This document shows positions 1 to 21,097 of a stretch of 46,000 nt of DNA, piece by piece (position 1 is the stretch's first letter; each line of letters begins with the position of its first letter). The stretch covers positions 50,001-96,000 of the forward strand of contig NZ_JARVXG010000056.1 of assembly GCF_029848115.1 (NCBI RefSeq). The letters run 5' to 3'. The notes beneath the pieces were generated by a model. The model saw only the letters and a program-made list of their open reading frames with translations. It was not told the DNA's origin and searched no databases. Source of the DNA: Methanobacterium formicicum (GTDB lineage Archaea; Methanobacteriota; Methanobacteria; Methanobacteriales; Methanobacteriaceae). A program made the translations under genes and the position numbers.

Positions 1-9
1 TCTACTAAT

Positions 10-1011
10 ATGATTTTTTGCAGTGGATGTGGTGCTAAAAACCCTTCCAATGCCATGTTCTGCATGGAATGTGGAACGAAGATGGTTCATCCTTCTGAAA
101 ATGGCAGAAAAGATTCATCTGAGGAGGAAATGAAATCTTTGGGACTTGCACCTGCTGAATCCTATGCTTTGTTGCACATTGATTCTCCCAATATATCCAC
201 AGATAACACTCATGGGAAAGAATTGTTAAAATTAACCATGAAGGATCTTCTGGCCCGTAAAGTCATTAAAATAAATTCACGGGAAGAAAAAGGTTTTTTG
301 TCTAAAAAAATGGTCAACAGGGTAAGTAAGGGAGAAAATTTTAACCAGGACCTAAAACCCTACCAAGAAGTTTTCACCAAACCACTGGGTAAAAATCAGG
401 AACTAGAAATAAAAAAATACTTTAAAAATATACTAAAACAGTTCCGGTCTCGTTTAACCGGTCCCTTATTTTATAAATACAAAAATGATTTTGTAATGCC
501 TGTTTTAATTGAAAAAGGATACGTAATATTAACAGAAAAGAAGGGAATGTTGTCTAATGCAAAATATGCTTTAACTGAAGAAGGTATTCGAGTTAAAGAT
601 AGAATAAATGATCTATTCATTGATTCCGATAATTTGTTAAATTGGATGGACTCCAATCCAGAAAAAGCTAAAGCTTTCCTAAGTGCAGTAGGTACCCATA
701 TATTTATCTTACCCTATGACCGTGGTCAACTGCAACTGTTAAAAAATAGACTGGCCAATGTTAAAACCAAAACATCAAAATTCTACCCTTACCTGTTGTA
801 TCCCCTTTCTGTGGGGGTGGGAATGAAATTAGGTATAAATTCTTCTAAAAAAAAGGAAGACCTTCTGGATTTTGATAATACCGTGGATTGGTTTGACTGG
901 GATGTTCTAGATGCATTTGAAGATTTTGAAATGGATTCATTTGATGATGTTTTTGATTCCTTTGAGGATATATGCGATTCCTTTGAAGTTGCAGATGGAA
1001 ATGATTGGTGA
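10..1011 (+). CDS. Zinc-ribbon protein with acidic C-terminal tail, function unknown
   Basis: The 333-residue protein opens with a zinc ribbon, Cys4-x2-Cys7 and Cys18-x2-Cys21, ending CGTKM. A long middle region of mixed helix and strand follows (about 45-275) without a family I recognise; phrases such as LLKLTMKDLLARKVIKI and YALTEEG suggest a winged-helix-like segment. The last 45 residues are very acidic and aromatic, with the repeated pattern FDD/FED..DSFE. No signal peptide or membrane segment is evident. ATG at 10 is taken as the start because the zinc ribbon begins at once; the window edge hides the promoter and any upstream operon partner. It converges with map. The reading frame is clear but the function is not. 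Confidence 0.8.
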   Translation: MIFCSGCGAKNPSNAMFCMECGTKMVHPSENGRKDSSEEEMKSLGLAPAESYALLHIDSPNISTDNTHGKELLKLTMKDLLARKVIKINSREEKGFLSKKMVNRVSKGENFNQDLKPYQEVFTKPLGKNQELEIKKYFKNILKQFRSRLTGPLFYKYKNDFVMPVLIEKGYVILTEKKGMLSNAKYALTEEGIRVKDRINDLFIDSDNLLNWMDSNPEKAKAFLSAVGTHIFILPYDRGQLQLLKNRLANVKTKTSKFYPYLLYPLSVGVGMKLGINSSKKKEDLLDFDNTVDWFDWDVLDAFEDFEMDSFDDVFDSFEDICDSFEVADGNDW

Positions 1012-1043
1012 ATTTTTAAATTCACAATAGTCTCCTTAGTTAT

Positions 1044-1980
<937 letters not shown>

Positions 1981-2110
1981 AAAATAATTTGTAAATCAAA
2001 TTAAATATTATTAACCTGCTCTGTAACTTCTGCCTATATCTTTCTTGGCTTCAATTCTAAAGGAAGCACATTTTATCATATCCTTAAAAGGTGAAACTAA
2101 AAATAACAAA

Positions 2111-2216
2111 GCATTAATTATATAAAATCCAACATATTATATGTACTTTTCATATGAGAAGTCAACAAACGATTTAAAGTATTAATTGACTGGTATTAAT
2201 TGTATAAAATTCAACA
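2111..2216 (+). repeat. Duplicated 24-bp promoter-like repeat in the 374-bp gap upstream of 2342
   Basis: Two 24-bp copies, at 2111-2134 and 2193-2216, match at 21 of 24 positions. The first begins GCATTAATTATATAAAATCC and the second GTATTAATTGTATAAAATTC; both end in AACA. Each contains a TATA-like core. A further GTATTAATT lies at 2179-2187. The rest of the 1968-2341 gap is AT-rich and holds no gene I can support. The copies may be duplicated promoters or a regulator site for the membrane operon, but they lie 125-230 bp upstream of its first codon. Confidence 0.5.
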
Positions 2217-2341
2217 GGATAAAAATGGTAATTTAACCTTGTTTAAAGAAGCTTGCTTAATACTTTAAGTCGGCATTGATAAAATTCGTTTGTATTGAAT
2301 TTAATTTGGTTTATTAATCATGGAATAGGGGGAATACAAAT

Positions 2342-2767
<426 letters not shown>

Positions 2768-2770
2768 GTT

Positions 2771-3325
<555 letters not shown>

Positions 3326-3334
3326 AGGTTCGCC

Positions 3335-3658
3335 ATGTTTCCAGAGATAGTATATTACATTTCTTATTCTTTAGCCCTATTTGGGGCTATTTTAGTTTTT
3401 TATGGGGGTATAAGGGCAGTAATCAAGGTTATTGCCCGAGAACTCCGCCGGAGTTCTGAAGGGTACAATGATATCCGACTGGATTTCACCACCAAGATCG
3501 TTTTGGGTTTGGAATTTTTCATTGCAGCTGACCTCATCAAGAGCATACTGCAACCAACCCTGAACGACGTCATTGTTCTGGCGGTGATCGTTGCCATACG
3601 AACGGTGGTAGGTTATTCTTTAAATTCAGAATTGAAGGAATTATCTGAGGTTAAATGA
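3335..3658 (+). CDS. DUF1622 family membrane protein
   Basis: The 107-residue integral membrane protein has about three hydrophobic helices (5-30, 52-68, 73-92). The basic loop KVIARELRR and the motif DFTTKIVLGLEFFIAADLIKS (53-73) are typical of DUF1622 proteins. No biochemical role is known for the family. It starts 9 nt after the GEK-repeat gene with AAAGGTT upstream, so it is the third gene of the 2342-3658 operon. All three products are membrane associated, which suggests a common envelope role. Confidence 0.85.
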   Translation: MFPEIVYYISYSLALFGAILVFYGGIRAVIKVIARELRRSSEGYNDIRLDFTTKIVLGLEFFIAADLIKSILQPTLNDVIVLAVIVAIRTVVGYSLNSELKELSEVK

Positions 3659-3765
3659 CTATCTAGATGATTTGGCCAAGTTCCAATTAATATATAATAA
3701 AAAAATCCAATTAAATGGGATTACAGGGTGGGAATTTAAAAGATTTTTCCAGATGGAGGGAAACC

Positions 3766-3773
3766 TTTATATA
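3766..3773 (+). promoter_or_regulatory. TATA box of the tRNA-Met / RNase P RNA unit
   Basis: TTTATATA lies 25 nt before the 5' end of the mature tRNA, the normal archaeal distance from TATA box to transcription start. Transcription would therefore begin at or a few bases before the tRNA. Confidence 0.65.
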
Positions 3774-3796
3774 CTGTGAGACCCAACACTGGTATA

Positions 3797-3875
<79 letters not shown>

Positions 3876-3882
3876 ATTTTTT

Positions 3883-4197
<315 letters not shown>

Positions 4198-4359
4198 ATA
4201 ATTCTTATTTTCATTAAATCAAATTAATCTTATTTTAATAAAATTAATAATATGGGATTGTTTCTTTTCAATGTGAAATTAAAAATAGTGATATTTGCCC
4301 TTATTAAGATTGATTTCAAATATCTGGTTAAAATAAAGAAAAAGAAGGATTATAAATTT

Positions 4360-4839
4360 TTAGTCCTTCTGGAAGTACATCAATATTCCGGTTAATAATA
4401 GCCAGATACCGATTAGTATTCCCAGGTAGAATGGGTCAGAAACCAGATATCCGAAGACCAGGTAAATAAGCCCGATTATTATGGCTACTACTCCGTTCCA
4501 GCGACTACCACCAGCTTTAGTGAACAGGGCAACTACACCGATGATAACCAGGAACAATCCTGCAATATAAATCAGTAATCCTGCCACGAAGCTGAATAAT
4601 CCCGGATTTAAGACAAATCCAAGACCCAGCACCAGGGCGATAAGACCCAGCACTATCTCCAGAAGTCCCAAGCCGCTGCTCTCCACTCTGTCAGAAAAAC
4701 CAGCTAATAATAGGCCAATACCTAAAAAGGCCACACCAATACCGGTTAAAACACTCAATGGAACTACTCCTGCCAGTGGGAAGGCCAAAACTATTATACC
4801 CAAAATAATCAGTACTATGGCCAGGGTGTTCTTTTGCAT
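4360..4839 (-). CDS. DUF308/HdeD-like small integral membrane protein
   Basis: The 159-residue, strongly hydrophobic protein has about six transmembrane helices in pairs, with repeated units of the type [11 protein letters not shown] and [16 protein letters not shown]. This is the short-repeat pattern of the DUF308 (HdeD-like) family, named after an E. coli acid-resistance membrane protein; the archaeal role is unknown. The start is placed at the ATG at 4839 because GGAGGG sits 6 nt upstream; an in-frame TTG eight codons earlier has no such support. It is transcribed alone and convergent with rnpB. Confidence 0.82.
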   Translation of the reverse strand: MQKNTLAIVLIILGIIVLAFPLAGVVPLSVLTGIGVAFLGIGLLLAGFSDRVESSGLGLLEIVLGLIALVLGLGFVLNPGLFSFVAGLLIYIAGLFLVIIGVVALFTKAGGSRWNGVVAIIIGLIYLVFGYLVSDPFYLGILIGIWLLLTGILMYFQKD

Positions 4840-5385
4840 ATTTTCCCTCCTATTTGTTAACAAACTCCCTTAGTGATAGATAATATGTTGTGCATAATTA
4901 TTATATTTTTTGATCCATCCGTCTATAACCAATATTAATCTGATAAAGGAGGGAATGAACTACTAAATAGCAAAATAATTATTAAACACTACGGTTTAGA
5001 GTAAAAATACGGTTTAGAGTAAATAAATTAAGTTCTTAATTTTTAGTTTCTTTCCTTGAATTTTTTTAATAATTTTTAAAATAATCTCCAGTTATTTTAT
5101 TCGGAGTATAAATTCTCAATGGTTAATTCCCCTGAAATAGTAGGGGTAAATCCGTAGCAATCTATATATGTTAATTGTGTTTTAAATAACAAACTAAAGT
5201 TTTCAACGTAGAAATACATAGTTACTGGGCAATATCCCTATAAATTATGTTATTTAGAAAATGAGAAATATTGGGAGAATTCAGTTAAAATCATTTCAAA
5301 GACTTATAATTTATAATCACTTTTTTGGGTAAAACTTTTTATTGAACTATAAATCACACAAATTGAAAATTTGGAGTTTAATTTG
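4840..5385. other. Intergenic AT-rich region with a short tandem repeat
   Basis: This 546-bp stretch separates two divergent membrane-protein genes and must hold both promoters. The only structure that stands out is a 16-bp unit, TACGGTTTAGAGTAAA, occurring at 4990-5005 and again at 5008-5023 (period 18 bp). No open frame with a ribosome binding site was found. Confidence 0.5.
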
Positions 5386-6027
5386 ATGTTAACTAGTATT
5401 TTAACCGGTTTAGAAGGATTCATAGTCAGTTATGGGCCATGGGCAGTGTTTGGGGGTTCTATACTGGAACAGGTAGTGACTCCCATTCCCTCCAGTGTGG
5501 TAGTTCTGGGGGCCAGCTTCTTCCTAATGAAGGGAGTGGCTATGTCGGCAGGATCGCTGCAAACCATGTTCTTTAACATAAGCATTCCTGCAGCCTTGGG
5601 AGTAACCCTGGGTTCACTTTTATACTATGGAATAAGCTATAAAATCGGCATCCCCTTTGTTGAACGTGCCGGAAAATATCTGGGGGTTTCAGTAGAGGAT
5701 CTGGAAGGTGTGGAGAAGCGTGTAAAGGAAAGCAGATATGAAAACCTGTTTCTTTTCACTGCCCGGTGTGTACCGGTGATCCCCAGTATAGCAATCAGTC
5801 TGTTCTGTGGTTTGATACGATACAACCCGCGTAATTACGTGTTAATAACGTTTTTCGGAGCGATGGTTCAGGCATCAATTTTGGGAATCATCGGATGGCA
5901 ATTTGGAAACTTTTATCTTACCCTATCTGAGGGATTATCCTTTATAGATAATATAATCCTCGTAGTTCTGGTATTGGTGGTTGTTATCTTTGTATTGAAA
6001 AAAAGAAGTGAAAAAACGAGGGATTAA
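5386..6027 (+). CDS. DedA/VTT-family membrane protein
   Basis: The 213-residue polytopic protein has the features of the DedA (SNARE-associated, VTT) family: an N-terminal re-entrant region with [20 protein letters not shown], the motif [11 protein letters not shown] (near residues 125-135) and a following glycine-rich helix. Bacterial DedA proteins affect membrane homeostasis and some act in lipid-carrier flipping; the archaeal substrate is unknown. The start is set at ATG 5386 because GGAG (5373-5376) lies 9 nt upstream; the earlier in-frame TTG at 5371 overlaps that site. It is monocistronic and convergent with the next gene. Confidence 0.88.
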   Translation: MLTSILTGLEGFIVSYGPWAVFGGSILEQVVTPIPSSVVVLGASFFLMKGVAMSAGSLQTMFFNISIPAALGVTLGSLLYYGISYKIGIPFVERAGKYLGVSVEDLEGVEKRVKESRYENLFLFTARCVPVIPSIAISLFCGLIRYNPRNYVLITFFGAMVQASILGIIGWQFGNFYLTLSEGLSFIDNIILVVLVLVVVIFVLKKRSEKTRD

Positions 6028-6045
6028 CCTTAAATCATTGAAAGT

Positions 6046-6420
<375 letters not shown>

Positions 6421-6488
6421 GTAATCACTTCTTTAGAACTTTTTTTCCAGCAAGCCTGATTAAATGAAAATTGGCTCCCCTAAAGTAA

Positions 6489-6530
6489 ATAGTTATCCTC
6501 ACCCCCTTTTATTTGGTGGAGGGGAACTAT
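6489..6530. other. Imperfect inverted repeat upstream of the AhpD-like gene
   Basis: ATAGTT at 6489 pairs with AACTAT ending at 6530, and inside them a CCTC-ACC block pairs with GGT-GGAGG with a small bulge around a T-rich loop. On the minus strand it lies 69-110 nt before the AhpD-like start and about 150 nt after the dnaJ stop. It could be a dnaJ transcript end or part of the next leader. It is a modest signal. Confidence 0.4.
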
Positions 6531-6683
6531 GAAAATAAGGTAGGTCTGGGGCGAGGTTAAAATTATTCTTATTGTTGAAGCCCTTAAATTAGATATTTCT
6601 GAATAATGGAAATGAAAATAAAAATTAATAATTCAGGGGATGATCCCTGGAGGAACTATTTTTTAAGGGTGTATTGCAGGTAT

Positions 6684-7847
<1,164 letters not shown>

Positions 7848-7992
7848 GGTTAATCTTCCTCAAATACTTCAAATATGTTGATTGATAATGGAATTAGAAT
7901 CAATTTCTATTTCTTATATGAAATTTTCCATTAGTATATTAAATCATTGTGTATTTCAATTTTAGTAAAATAAATATAATAAAAGTGTGGGG

Positions 7993-8018
7993 TAGGGGAG
8001 GAATAAATCCTCACCCTA
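7993..8018 (-). terminator. Hairpin after dnaK
   Basis: On the plus strand TAGGGGAGGA, loop ATAAA and TCCTCACCCTA form a strong stem with one bulged base. It lies 22 nt beyond the dnaK stop on the minus strand and T-rich sequence follows. It may terminate or attenuate transcription between dnaK and dnaJ, or protect the 3' end of the dnaK message. Confidence 0.5.
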
Positions 8019-8039
8019 ATAATTTATTTCGGGGGGGTT

Positions 8040-9900
<1,861 letters not shown>

Positions 9901-9921
9901 CAAATTCACCTCTAATTTTTA

Positions 9922-10455
9922 TTATTTCTTGCAAACTTTAACTTTAGAATACTTTATAACCTTAGAATTTAATTTATAACCTTTACAAAGCTCTTCAATA
10001 ACTTCTCCATTCTCAAAGTCATCATGAGCCTCAGCCATGAGTGCTTCGTGCTGGTAGGGGTCGAATTTCTCTCCCTGGGCCGGGATCTCTTCCAGACCTT
10101 CTCCTTCCAGGATCTTTTTCAGGTTCTGGTGGATCATCTGCACCCCTTCGTGGAGATCATTGGATTTGCCAGATTTAAGGGCCCTTTCCAAATCCTCGTA
10201 GGAGTCCAGTATCTTGACAATGAGTTTTTCATTGGCATAATGGATTTGTTCACTTAGTTCTTTATCGGTTCGTTTTTTGAAGTTATCAAAATCGGCCTGA
10301 AGCCTTAAAAGCTGTTCATGGTATTGTTCTATTTTTTCATCCTTGGTTTTTATTTCCTCTTCCTTCTCCTTGATTTCATCATTTTTTTTCTGGATCTCTG
10401 ACTCTAACTCATTCAGATCATCCTTCATCTGGTCAACGTCTTTTTTATCAGTCAT
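9922..10455 (-). CDS. grpE: GrpE, nucleotide exchange factor of DnaK
   Basis: The 177-residue protein releases ADP from DnaK. It begins with a long charged coiled coil (about 5-60, [18 protein letters not shown]) followed by [15 protein letters not shown] and a C-terminal beta-rich domain with [12 protein letters not shown]. This is the GrpE layout at a typical length. GGTGAATAA precedes the ATG. It is the first gene of the chaperone operon, and the repeated motif array begins 46 bp upstream, so its expression is probably controlled by the divergent ArsR-type regulator. Confidence 0.97.
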   Translation of the reverse strand: MTDKKDVDQMKDDLNELESEIQKKNDEIKEKEEEIKTKDEKIEQYHEQLLRLQADFDNFKKRTDKELSEQIHYANEKLIVKILDSYEDLERALKSGKSNDLHEGVQMIHQNLKKILEGEGLEEIPAQGEKFDPYQHEALMAEAHDDFENGEVIEELCKGYKLNSKVIKYSKVKVCKK

Positions 10456-10488
10456 TTATTCACCTTTATTCGGGGATGGGAAGATTTG

Positions 10489-10640
<152 letters not shown>

Positions 10641-10800
10641 TCATAATACTTTTGGGGTAACATTCCTTTGAATGGCATCCCTGAGAGGTTTTAGCAATCA
10701 AGATATTAATTGCAATAGATGATCACTTGAACTAATTGAAACTGAGATTGATTTAGATAAATAGATAAATCAAATCAACAACATTAATAATTATACAGAG

Positions 10801-11317
<517 letters not shown>

Positions 11318-11466
11318 TTTTTAGTTTTTTTTACATATTTCTATATTAAAAAGGTTATTCTCATTTTTTTATCATTTTTTTTAAATTTAAATTCTCAAAC
11401 TTTTTGTCCAAGTTTTAAACTAATTTTTAATAAATAATTCTTAATATATTCTTGTTCTAAAACAGT

Positions 11467-13785
<2,319 letters not shown>

Positions 13786-13890
13786 TTTGATGCCTCTTCT
13801 GGTAAATTTTCAGGACCGATTTTAAGGATAATTGGATATGATAACCCTTAATTAATAGTAGAAAAATTCAAAGTAAAAGATCCGTTAGTT

Positions 13891-13930
<40 letters not shown>

Positions 13931-13932
13931 TG

Positions 13933-14722
<790 letters not shown>

Positions 14723-14789
14723 CTGGGTCACCCAAATTTTTAGTCCCTTGAACTATGGTATTGTGGGGGCAATCTCTTGGGGTGTTAAA

Positions 14790-15569
<780 letters not shown>

Positions 15570-15625
15570 TTTGCCACGTTTAATTTGAGGGGAGCTGAAT
15601 TAATTAATATTATCTAATTATTTCC

Positions 15626-15961
<336 letters not shown>

Positions 15962-16057
15962 ATTACCACTCCAATCCCCATGCTTGTCTTGAATTCATTT
16001 TTAATTTTACTTTGTATTTAATTTTTGGAAAAATACAAGATACCCTTAATATTCTAT

Positions 16058-16266
<209 letters not shown>

Positions 16267-16366
16267 GAGGGATAAACAAGTTAAATAACTATTTTTTCTT
16301 TTTTTTTAATTTTTAAATTAAGGAGTTTATTTTCAAGATGTAATAATTGTAGGCAGATGTGTTTCT

Positions 16367-16879
<513 letters not shown>

Positions 16880-16900
16880 CTAGTTTGTCCGGATGGCACT

Positions 16901-16980
16901 AATCTTATTTAATCTATCTAATCTTATCTGATATTACTTATCTAATCTATTATCTATCAAATTTACCTATCTATTAATCC
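16901..16980. repeat. Degenerate ATCTAATCT low-complexity tract
   Basis: The convergent junction between the nitroreductase and the iron-sulfur gene is filled with irregular repeats of ATCTA/TAATCT units. No gene or clear terminator hairpin is visible. Confidence 0.5.
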
Positions 16981-16993
16981 GAAATATTTTCAT

Positions 16994-17725
<732 letters not shown>

Positions 17726-17791
17726 ATCCTCCTAATATTATCCGGATCTTGAGTTTTTCCTGGTATTCATATCCTTAATCTAATTTGAACC

Positions 17792-18481
17792 TTATTTCTT
17801 GCCATAAAGCACAACGAAGTTGTAATATTTGTAATAAACATCTACATCCCTATAACCAATTTCTTCAAGCCATTTCAGGTTATCTTGTAGGCGAGCCGGG
17901 TTATCCAGTTTCATCCGGTCCAGTATTATCTTTTTTTCAGATTCAGAAAGGGAACCCAGGTGTATCTTTTCCATCCAGTTCCGCTGATACTCCTCTTCAC
18001 TGGCAGGATGGGGTCCCAGGACCTGGTCGGCGTTGATGAACACACCCCCGGGCCCAAGATGCTGGTAAATTTTCCCGTATAAAAACTTCTTATCGGAGTG
18101 TTCCAGGTGATGGATGGAGAGTGATGAAACTATTATATCAAATTCGTCTCCAAAATCATGTTTAAGGTAATCTCCAACGATGTAACTAAAATTAGAACCT
18201 TTCTTAAACCGGGATTCAGCCACTTCCAGCATCTCCTCTGACAGATCCAGGAGGGTGAAACAGCCCTCAGGGTACCTCTGGTGCAGATAACTGGTAAGAA
18301 GCCCGGTTCCAGCACCTAAATCCAGAATTTTGGGCTTAGGATGAGGGGAAGTGGCCAGATCAGAAGTCACTCCGTAGAGATCTTCCAGACAGGGGATCAC
18401 ATGCTTTCGCTGCCGGTCATAAGAAGAAGCTCCCTGGTTGAATTTTTCTTTTAATATCTTACCCAGATTTTTTTCCTCCAA
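17792..18481 (-). CDS. Class I SAM-dependent methyltransferase
   Basis: The 229-residue protein has the Rossmann methyltransferase motif [16 protein letters not shown], motif [19 protein letters not shown] and a post-motif SLSIHHLE. The layout resembles TrmB/UbiE-like small-molecule methyltransferases; the substrate is unknown. The start is TTG, supported by the strong AAGGAGGATC 5-6 nt upstream. It lies 66 nt before the QueG-like gene in the same direction and follows a GNAT gene. Confidence 0.9.
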   Translation of the reverse strand: MEEKNLGKILKEKFNQGASSYDRQRKHVIPCLEDLYGVTSDLATSPHPKPKILDLGAGTGLLTSYLHQRYPEGCFTLLDLSEEMLEVAESRFKKGSNFSYIVGDYLKHDFGDEFDIIVSSLSIHHLEHSDKKFLYGKIYQHLGPGGVFINADQVLGPHPASEEEYQRNWMEKIHLGSLSESEKKIILDRMKLDNPARLQDNLKWLEEIGYRDVDVYYKYYNFVVLYGKK

Positions 18482-18546
18482 AAAGGATCCTCCTTCATAT
18501 CATTAGCTGTGTTTTAATAAAAATATCATTTTAGTATTAAATTAAA

Positions 18547-19023
18547 TTACCGTTCTTCATCAGGGATTTGCTCCAGGGTTACCGATCGCCGGCAGAATCC
18601 GTAACGTTCATAGAAGGGCACAGTTTCCTGATTACCAAAAGACACCCGTACACTCTTTTTAGTCACACCTTTTCCCTTCATCCATTTCAGGGAACGTTTC
18701 ATTAACTCATCTCCCCAACCCTGGCCCCGGCAATTCTCTGCAACGTAGATGGAATCAATTTCTCCTTCTTTATCCGGGTTGATGGTGGTGATGCAGTAGG
18801 CCACTGGTATTCCTGATTTTTTATTCTTTACCAGTCCGATGTGCATATCTCCTTCCCGGGACTTTTCCAACAGAACCTCAACTCGTTTTTGGAAGGTGAA
18901 ATGGGCATAATGCTCCTTGAAATTTGATTCCTGTTTTAGATGGTGTTGATTCAGTTTTTCCCACAGTGGCTGGACTAAATTCAGATTACTGGCATCAGTT
19001 TCAACAATTATCATATTTTCCAT
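18547..19023 (-). CDS. GNAT-family N-acetyltransferase
   Basis: The 158-residue protein has the GNAT fold: [20 protein letters not shown] contains the acetyl-CoA pyrophosphate loop (RGQGWG), followed by [19 protein letters not shown]. The N-terminal half ([13 protein letters not shown]) is typical of the uncharacterised archaeal/bacterial group. The acetylated substrate is not predictable. It lies between the second QueG-like gene and the methyltransferase, all minus strand. Confidence 0.9.
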   Translation of the reverse strand: MENMIIVETDASNLNLVQPLWEKLNQHHLKQESNFKEHYAHFTFQKRVEVLLEKSREGDMHIGLVKNKKSGIPVAYCITTINPDKEGEIDSIYVAENCRGQGWGDELMKRSLKWMKGKGVTKKSVRVSFGNQETVPFYERYGFCRRSVTLEQIPDEER

Positions 19024-19093
19024 GGGTAATCCTCTAAATAATATTATTGAATTTTAAATTCAATTGGCAGATATTAAAATTACTCCTGATTGG

Positions 19094-19795
19094 TTATTTT
19101 TTCCCAGCTAATCCCAAAGCATGGGGGCAGATACTACGGCAGGTATGACACTTTTTTAAAACATATCCTCTCTCGGTTGTGAAGGCGGAAAGGGTACGGC
19201 AATGTTTTTGTTTAACGGTAACGCCATCAAGTGCATTTTGAGGGCAGGAATCAAGGCATAAATTACATTTCTCTGCACAGATACTGTAGCTGGCTAAAGG
19301 ATCATTTTCAAGTTCAATATTGACCAGAACCGCACCGATCTGGATCATGTTTCCATAATTCTGGTTGGTAAGTAGAGTGTTTCTCCCCATAACACCCAGT
19401 CCTGCCAAATATCCAGAATGCCTTAAAGATAAAACACCCCTCGCATGTTTATTTTCAGATTCCCAGTACTCGGAAGGGTCATCAGAAGGTATGGGCACGG
19501 CAATTATTCCTAATTCTTCTAATTCCCGGCAGAGTTCAGATCCTAACCGGTCCACTTCTTCGGTAATAACTTTACTTATATGAGTATAAGGGATACAGTT
19601 TTCCGCATTTAAAGAACCTGCCGGGACACGTTTGGCAAAAACTACCACTGATTCACATTCAGAATAGATATCACGGGGATTGAATCCTGAGGGGGCGTCA
19701 TTAAATCTCTCCATACTGGCAACTCCACAGAGATCCGCCCCCAGTTCACCAGCCATATTCTTAATGGTTTCTGAATTCATGGAATAACTATTCAT
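19094..19795 (-). CDS. QueG-like iron-sulfur protein, second copy
   Basis: The 233-residue protein is a diverged relative of the one at 16994-17725: an N-terminal domain with GADLCGVASMERF and CESVVVFAKRVPAG, then LGVMGRNTLLTNQNYGN, and two cluster motifs, CAEKCNLCLDSCP (about 173-185) and, after an isolated Cys, CHTCRSICP. It probably carries two [4Fe-4S] clusters. The N-terminal domain of the family binds cobalamin in QueG; whether it does here is unknown. ATG at 19795 has no clear ribosome site, so the internal ATG at codon 6 is possible. Confidence 0.85.
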   Translation of the reverse strand: MNSYSMNSETIKNMAGELGADLCGVASMERFNDAPSGFNPRDIYSECESVVVFAKRVPAGSLNAENCIPYTHISKVITEEVDRLGSELCRELEELGIIAVPIPSDDPSEYWESENKHARGVLSLRHSGYLAGLGVMGRNTLLTNQNYGNMIQIGAVLVNIELENDPLASYSICAEKCNLCLDSCPQNALDGVTVKQKHCRTLSAFTTERGYVLKKCHTCRSICPHALGLAGKK

Positions 19796-19849
19796 TTTTT
19801 CATACTTTTAATGCACTGGTTTAGGTTGATAATGGGCCAAAGGTCTAAT

Positions 19850-20353
19850 TCATGATTTATTAAAAATTTCTGCAGCTGGGCAGCCCAACTCTCTCTGCCG
19901 GCAATGTTTGCAGGTTAAGGATCTGATCAGGGCGTTGCCAGCAAATGACAGGATAAAAATGATTACCATGAGTATCAGGATCAACCAGTTGAATTCATGG
20001 ACAAGAATTAATATTCCCCCGGTTATGGGGATTAAAGACACCAGGAAATCGGGAAGCACAGTGTACCAGGAAACATCTTTCTGGCTAAACAGTTCTGGAT
20101 CACCCTTTTTAAACAGATAAGATGATAAACGACCTTTACCAAATGCACAGGTTTTCCCGTAGTAATAACAGTTTACACAACCTTTCTTTAACAGTCTGAT
20201 TTCCATAAACAGGCAGAATAGTAAATATAATGCCGTAAAAATGATTCCCAAACCGTAAAGTATGAAAGCACCAATGATGTAGATGGAGATGGTTAGGGCA
20301 TTAGATAGAACAACCATCCACCCAGGATAGCTTTCATAACATTGATTATCCAT
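19850..20353 (-). CDS. Cysteine-rich integral membrane protein, function unknown
   Basis: The 167-residue protein has two pairs of transmembrane helices separated by a cytoplasmic-type loop with Cys-x2-Cys (CVNCYYYGKTCAFGKGR). A second cysteine group lies at the C-terminus (CKHCRQRELGC). The spacing suggests metal or cluster binding or thiol redox chemistry. The start is ATG 20353, which has a G-rich GGGGGG tract 6 nt upstream; an earlier TTG was rejected. It precedes the iron-sulfur gene at 19094 on the same strand and may cooperate with it. Confidence 0.78.
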   Translation of the reverse strand: MDNQCYESYPGWMVVLSNALTISIYIIGAFILYGLGIIFTALYLLFCLFMEIRLLKKGCVNCYYYGKTCAFGKGRLSSYLFKKGDPELFSQKDVSWYTVLPDFLVSLIPITGGILILVHEFNWLILILMVIIFILSFAGNALIRSLTCKHCRQRELGCPAAEIFNKS

Positions 20354-20474
20354 TTTCAACCCCCCGATCAATGTCGATTTTATAATTTAATTTTTATAAT
20401 TTAATTATAAATTTAATTCATACTCCTATTTTCAGATTCTCTCTTCTTCTAAAGGTTTAAGGTGTTATTAAGGT

Positions 20475-21023
20475 TTATTCTAATCTTGCCATCCAATCTG
20501 CGGTGTTTAACACTTCACCAAAACGCAGGGCCTGGGTAACTAGAATGGCACGGTGCAATTCTTCTCCAGTCACCTTACCGGCATAATTGGACACATTAAG
20601 GGTGCCGGTGCCATCCGAGAGAAATTCCACCTTAAAACCCCGGTGGAAAGCCTGCCGGGCAGTGGTGTCACAGCACATCTGACTCATATAACCAGAAATG
20701 GTCACAGTGTCAATATCCCTTTCCCGGAGCCAGCGCTCCAGATCAGTGCCGGTAAAACTTCCAGGGAGGGTTTTCTCCACCATATGGTCGTAGGGACGCT
20801 TTGAAACTTCTTTAATAAGTTCCCAACCAGGGGTTCCCTTAACAAATGCTTCGGCATTTTCTGCAGTAGCAGTGTGTTGCACGATGATAATGGGGATTTC
20901 CTGGTCCTGGGCAGTGTCCATGGCCTTTAAAATATTTTCCAAACTCTCAGGAGGATAGGTCACCGTTAACTTCCCGGAAAAGTATTCCTCCTGCACATCT
21001 ATCACCAGCAGTGCTCTTTTCAT
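20475..21023 (-). CDS. Isochorismatase-fold cysteine hydrolase
   Basis: The 182-residue protein shows the triad of this superfamily: Asp9 ([11 protein letters not shown]), Lys84 (VEKTLPGSF) and Cys117 ([16 protein letters not shown]). The D-x-H/H metal site of nicotinamidases is absent in the [12 protein letters not shown] region, so it is unlikely to be PncA. It could act on another amide or carbamoyl compound. GGAG lies upstream of the ATG. It follows pncB by 74 nt on the same strand. Confidence 0.9.
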   Translation of the reverse strand: MKRALLVIDVQEEYFSGKLTVTYPPESLENILKAMDTAQDQEIPIIIVQHTATAENAEAFVKGTPGWELIKEVSKRPYDHMVEKTLPGSFTGTDLERWLRERDIDTVTISGYMSQMCCDTTARQAFHRGFKVEFLSDGTGTLNVSNYAGKVTGEELHRAILVTQALRFGEVLNTADWMARLE

Positions 21024-21097
21024 CTAGTTTTCTCCAGTAAAATGTTATTCATAGTTAAATACAACTTCAATAGTCTAAATCAAATCGTAAACCTATA

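Noticed and set aside
4864..5385. Hidden small gene in the long gap before the DedA-like gene
   Set aside because: No frame with a start, ribosome site and plausible length was found; only a short tandem repeat is present.
20475..21023. Nicotinamidase PncA next to pncB
   Set aside because: The Asp-x-His...His metal site is not present, so only the general hydrolase family is assigned.
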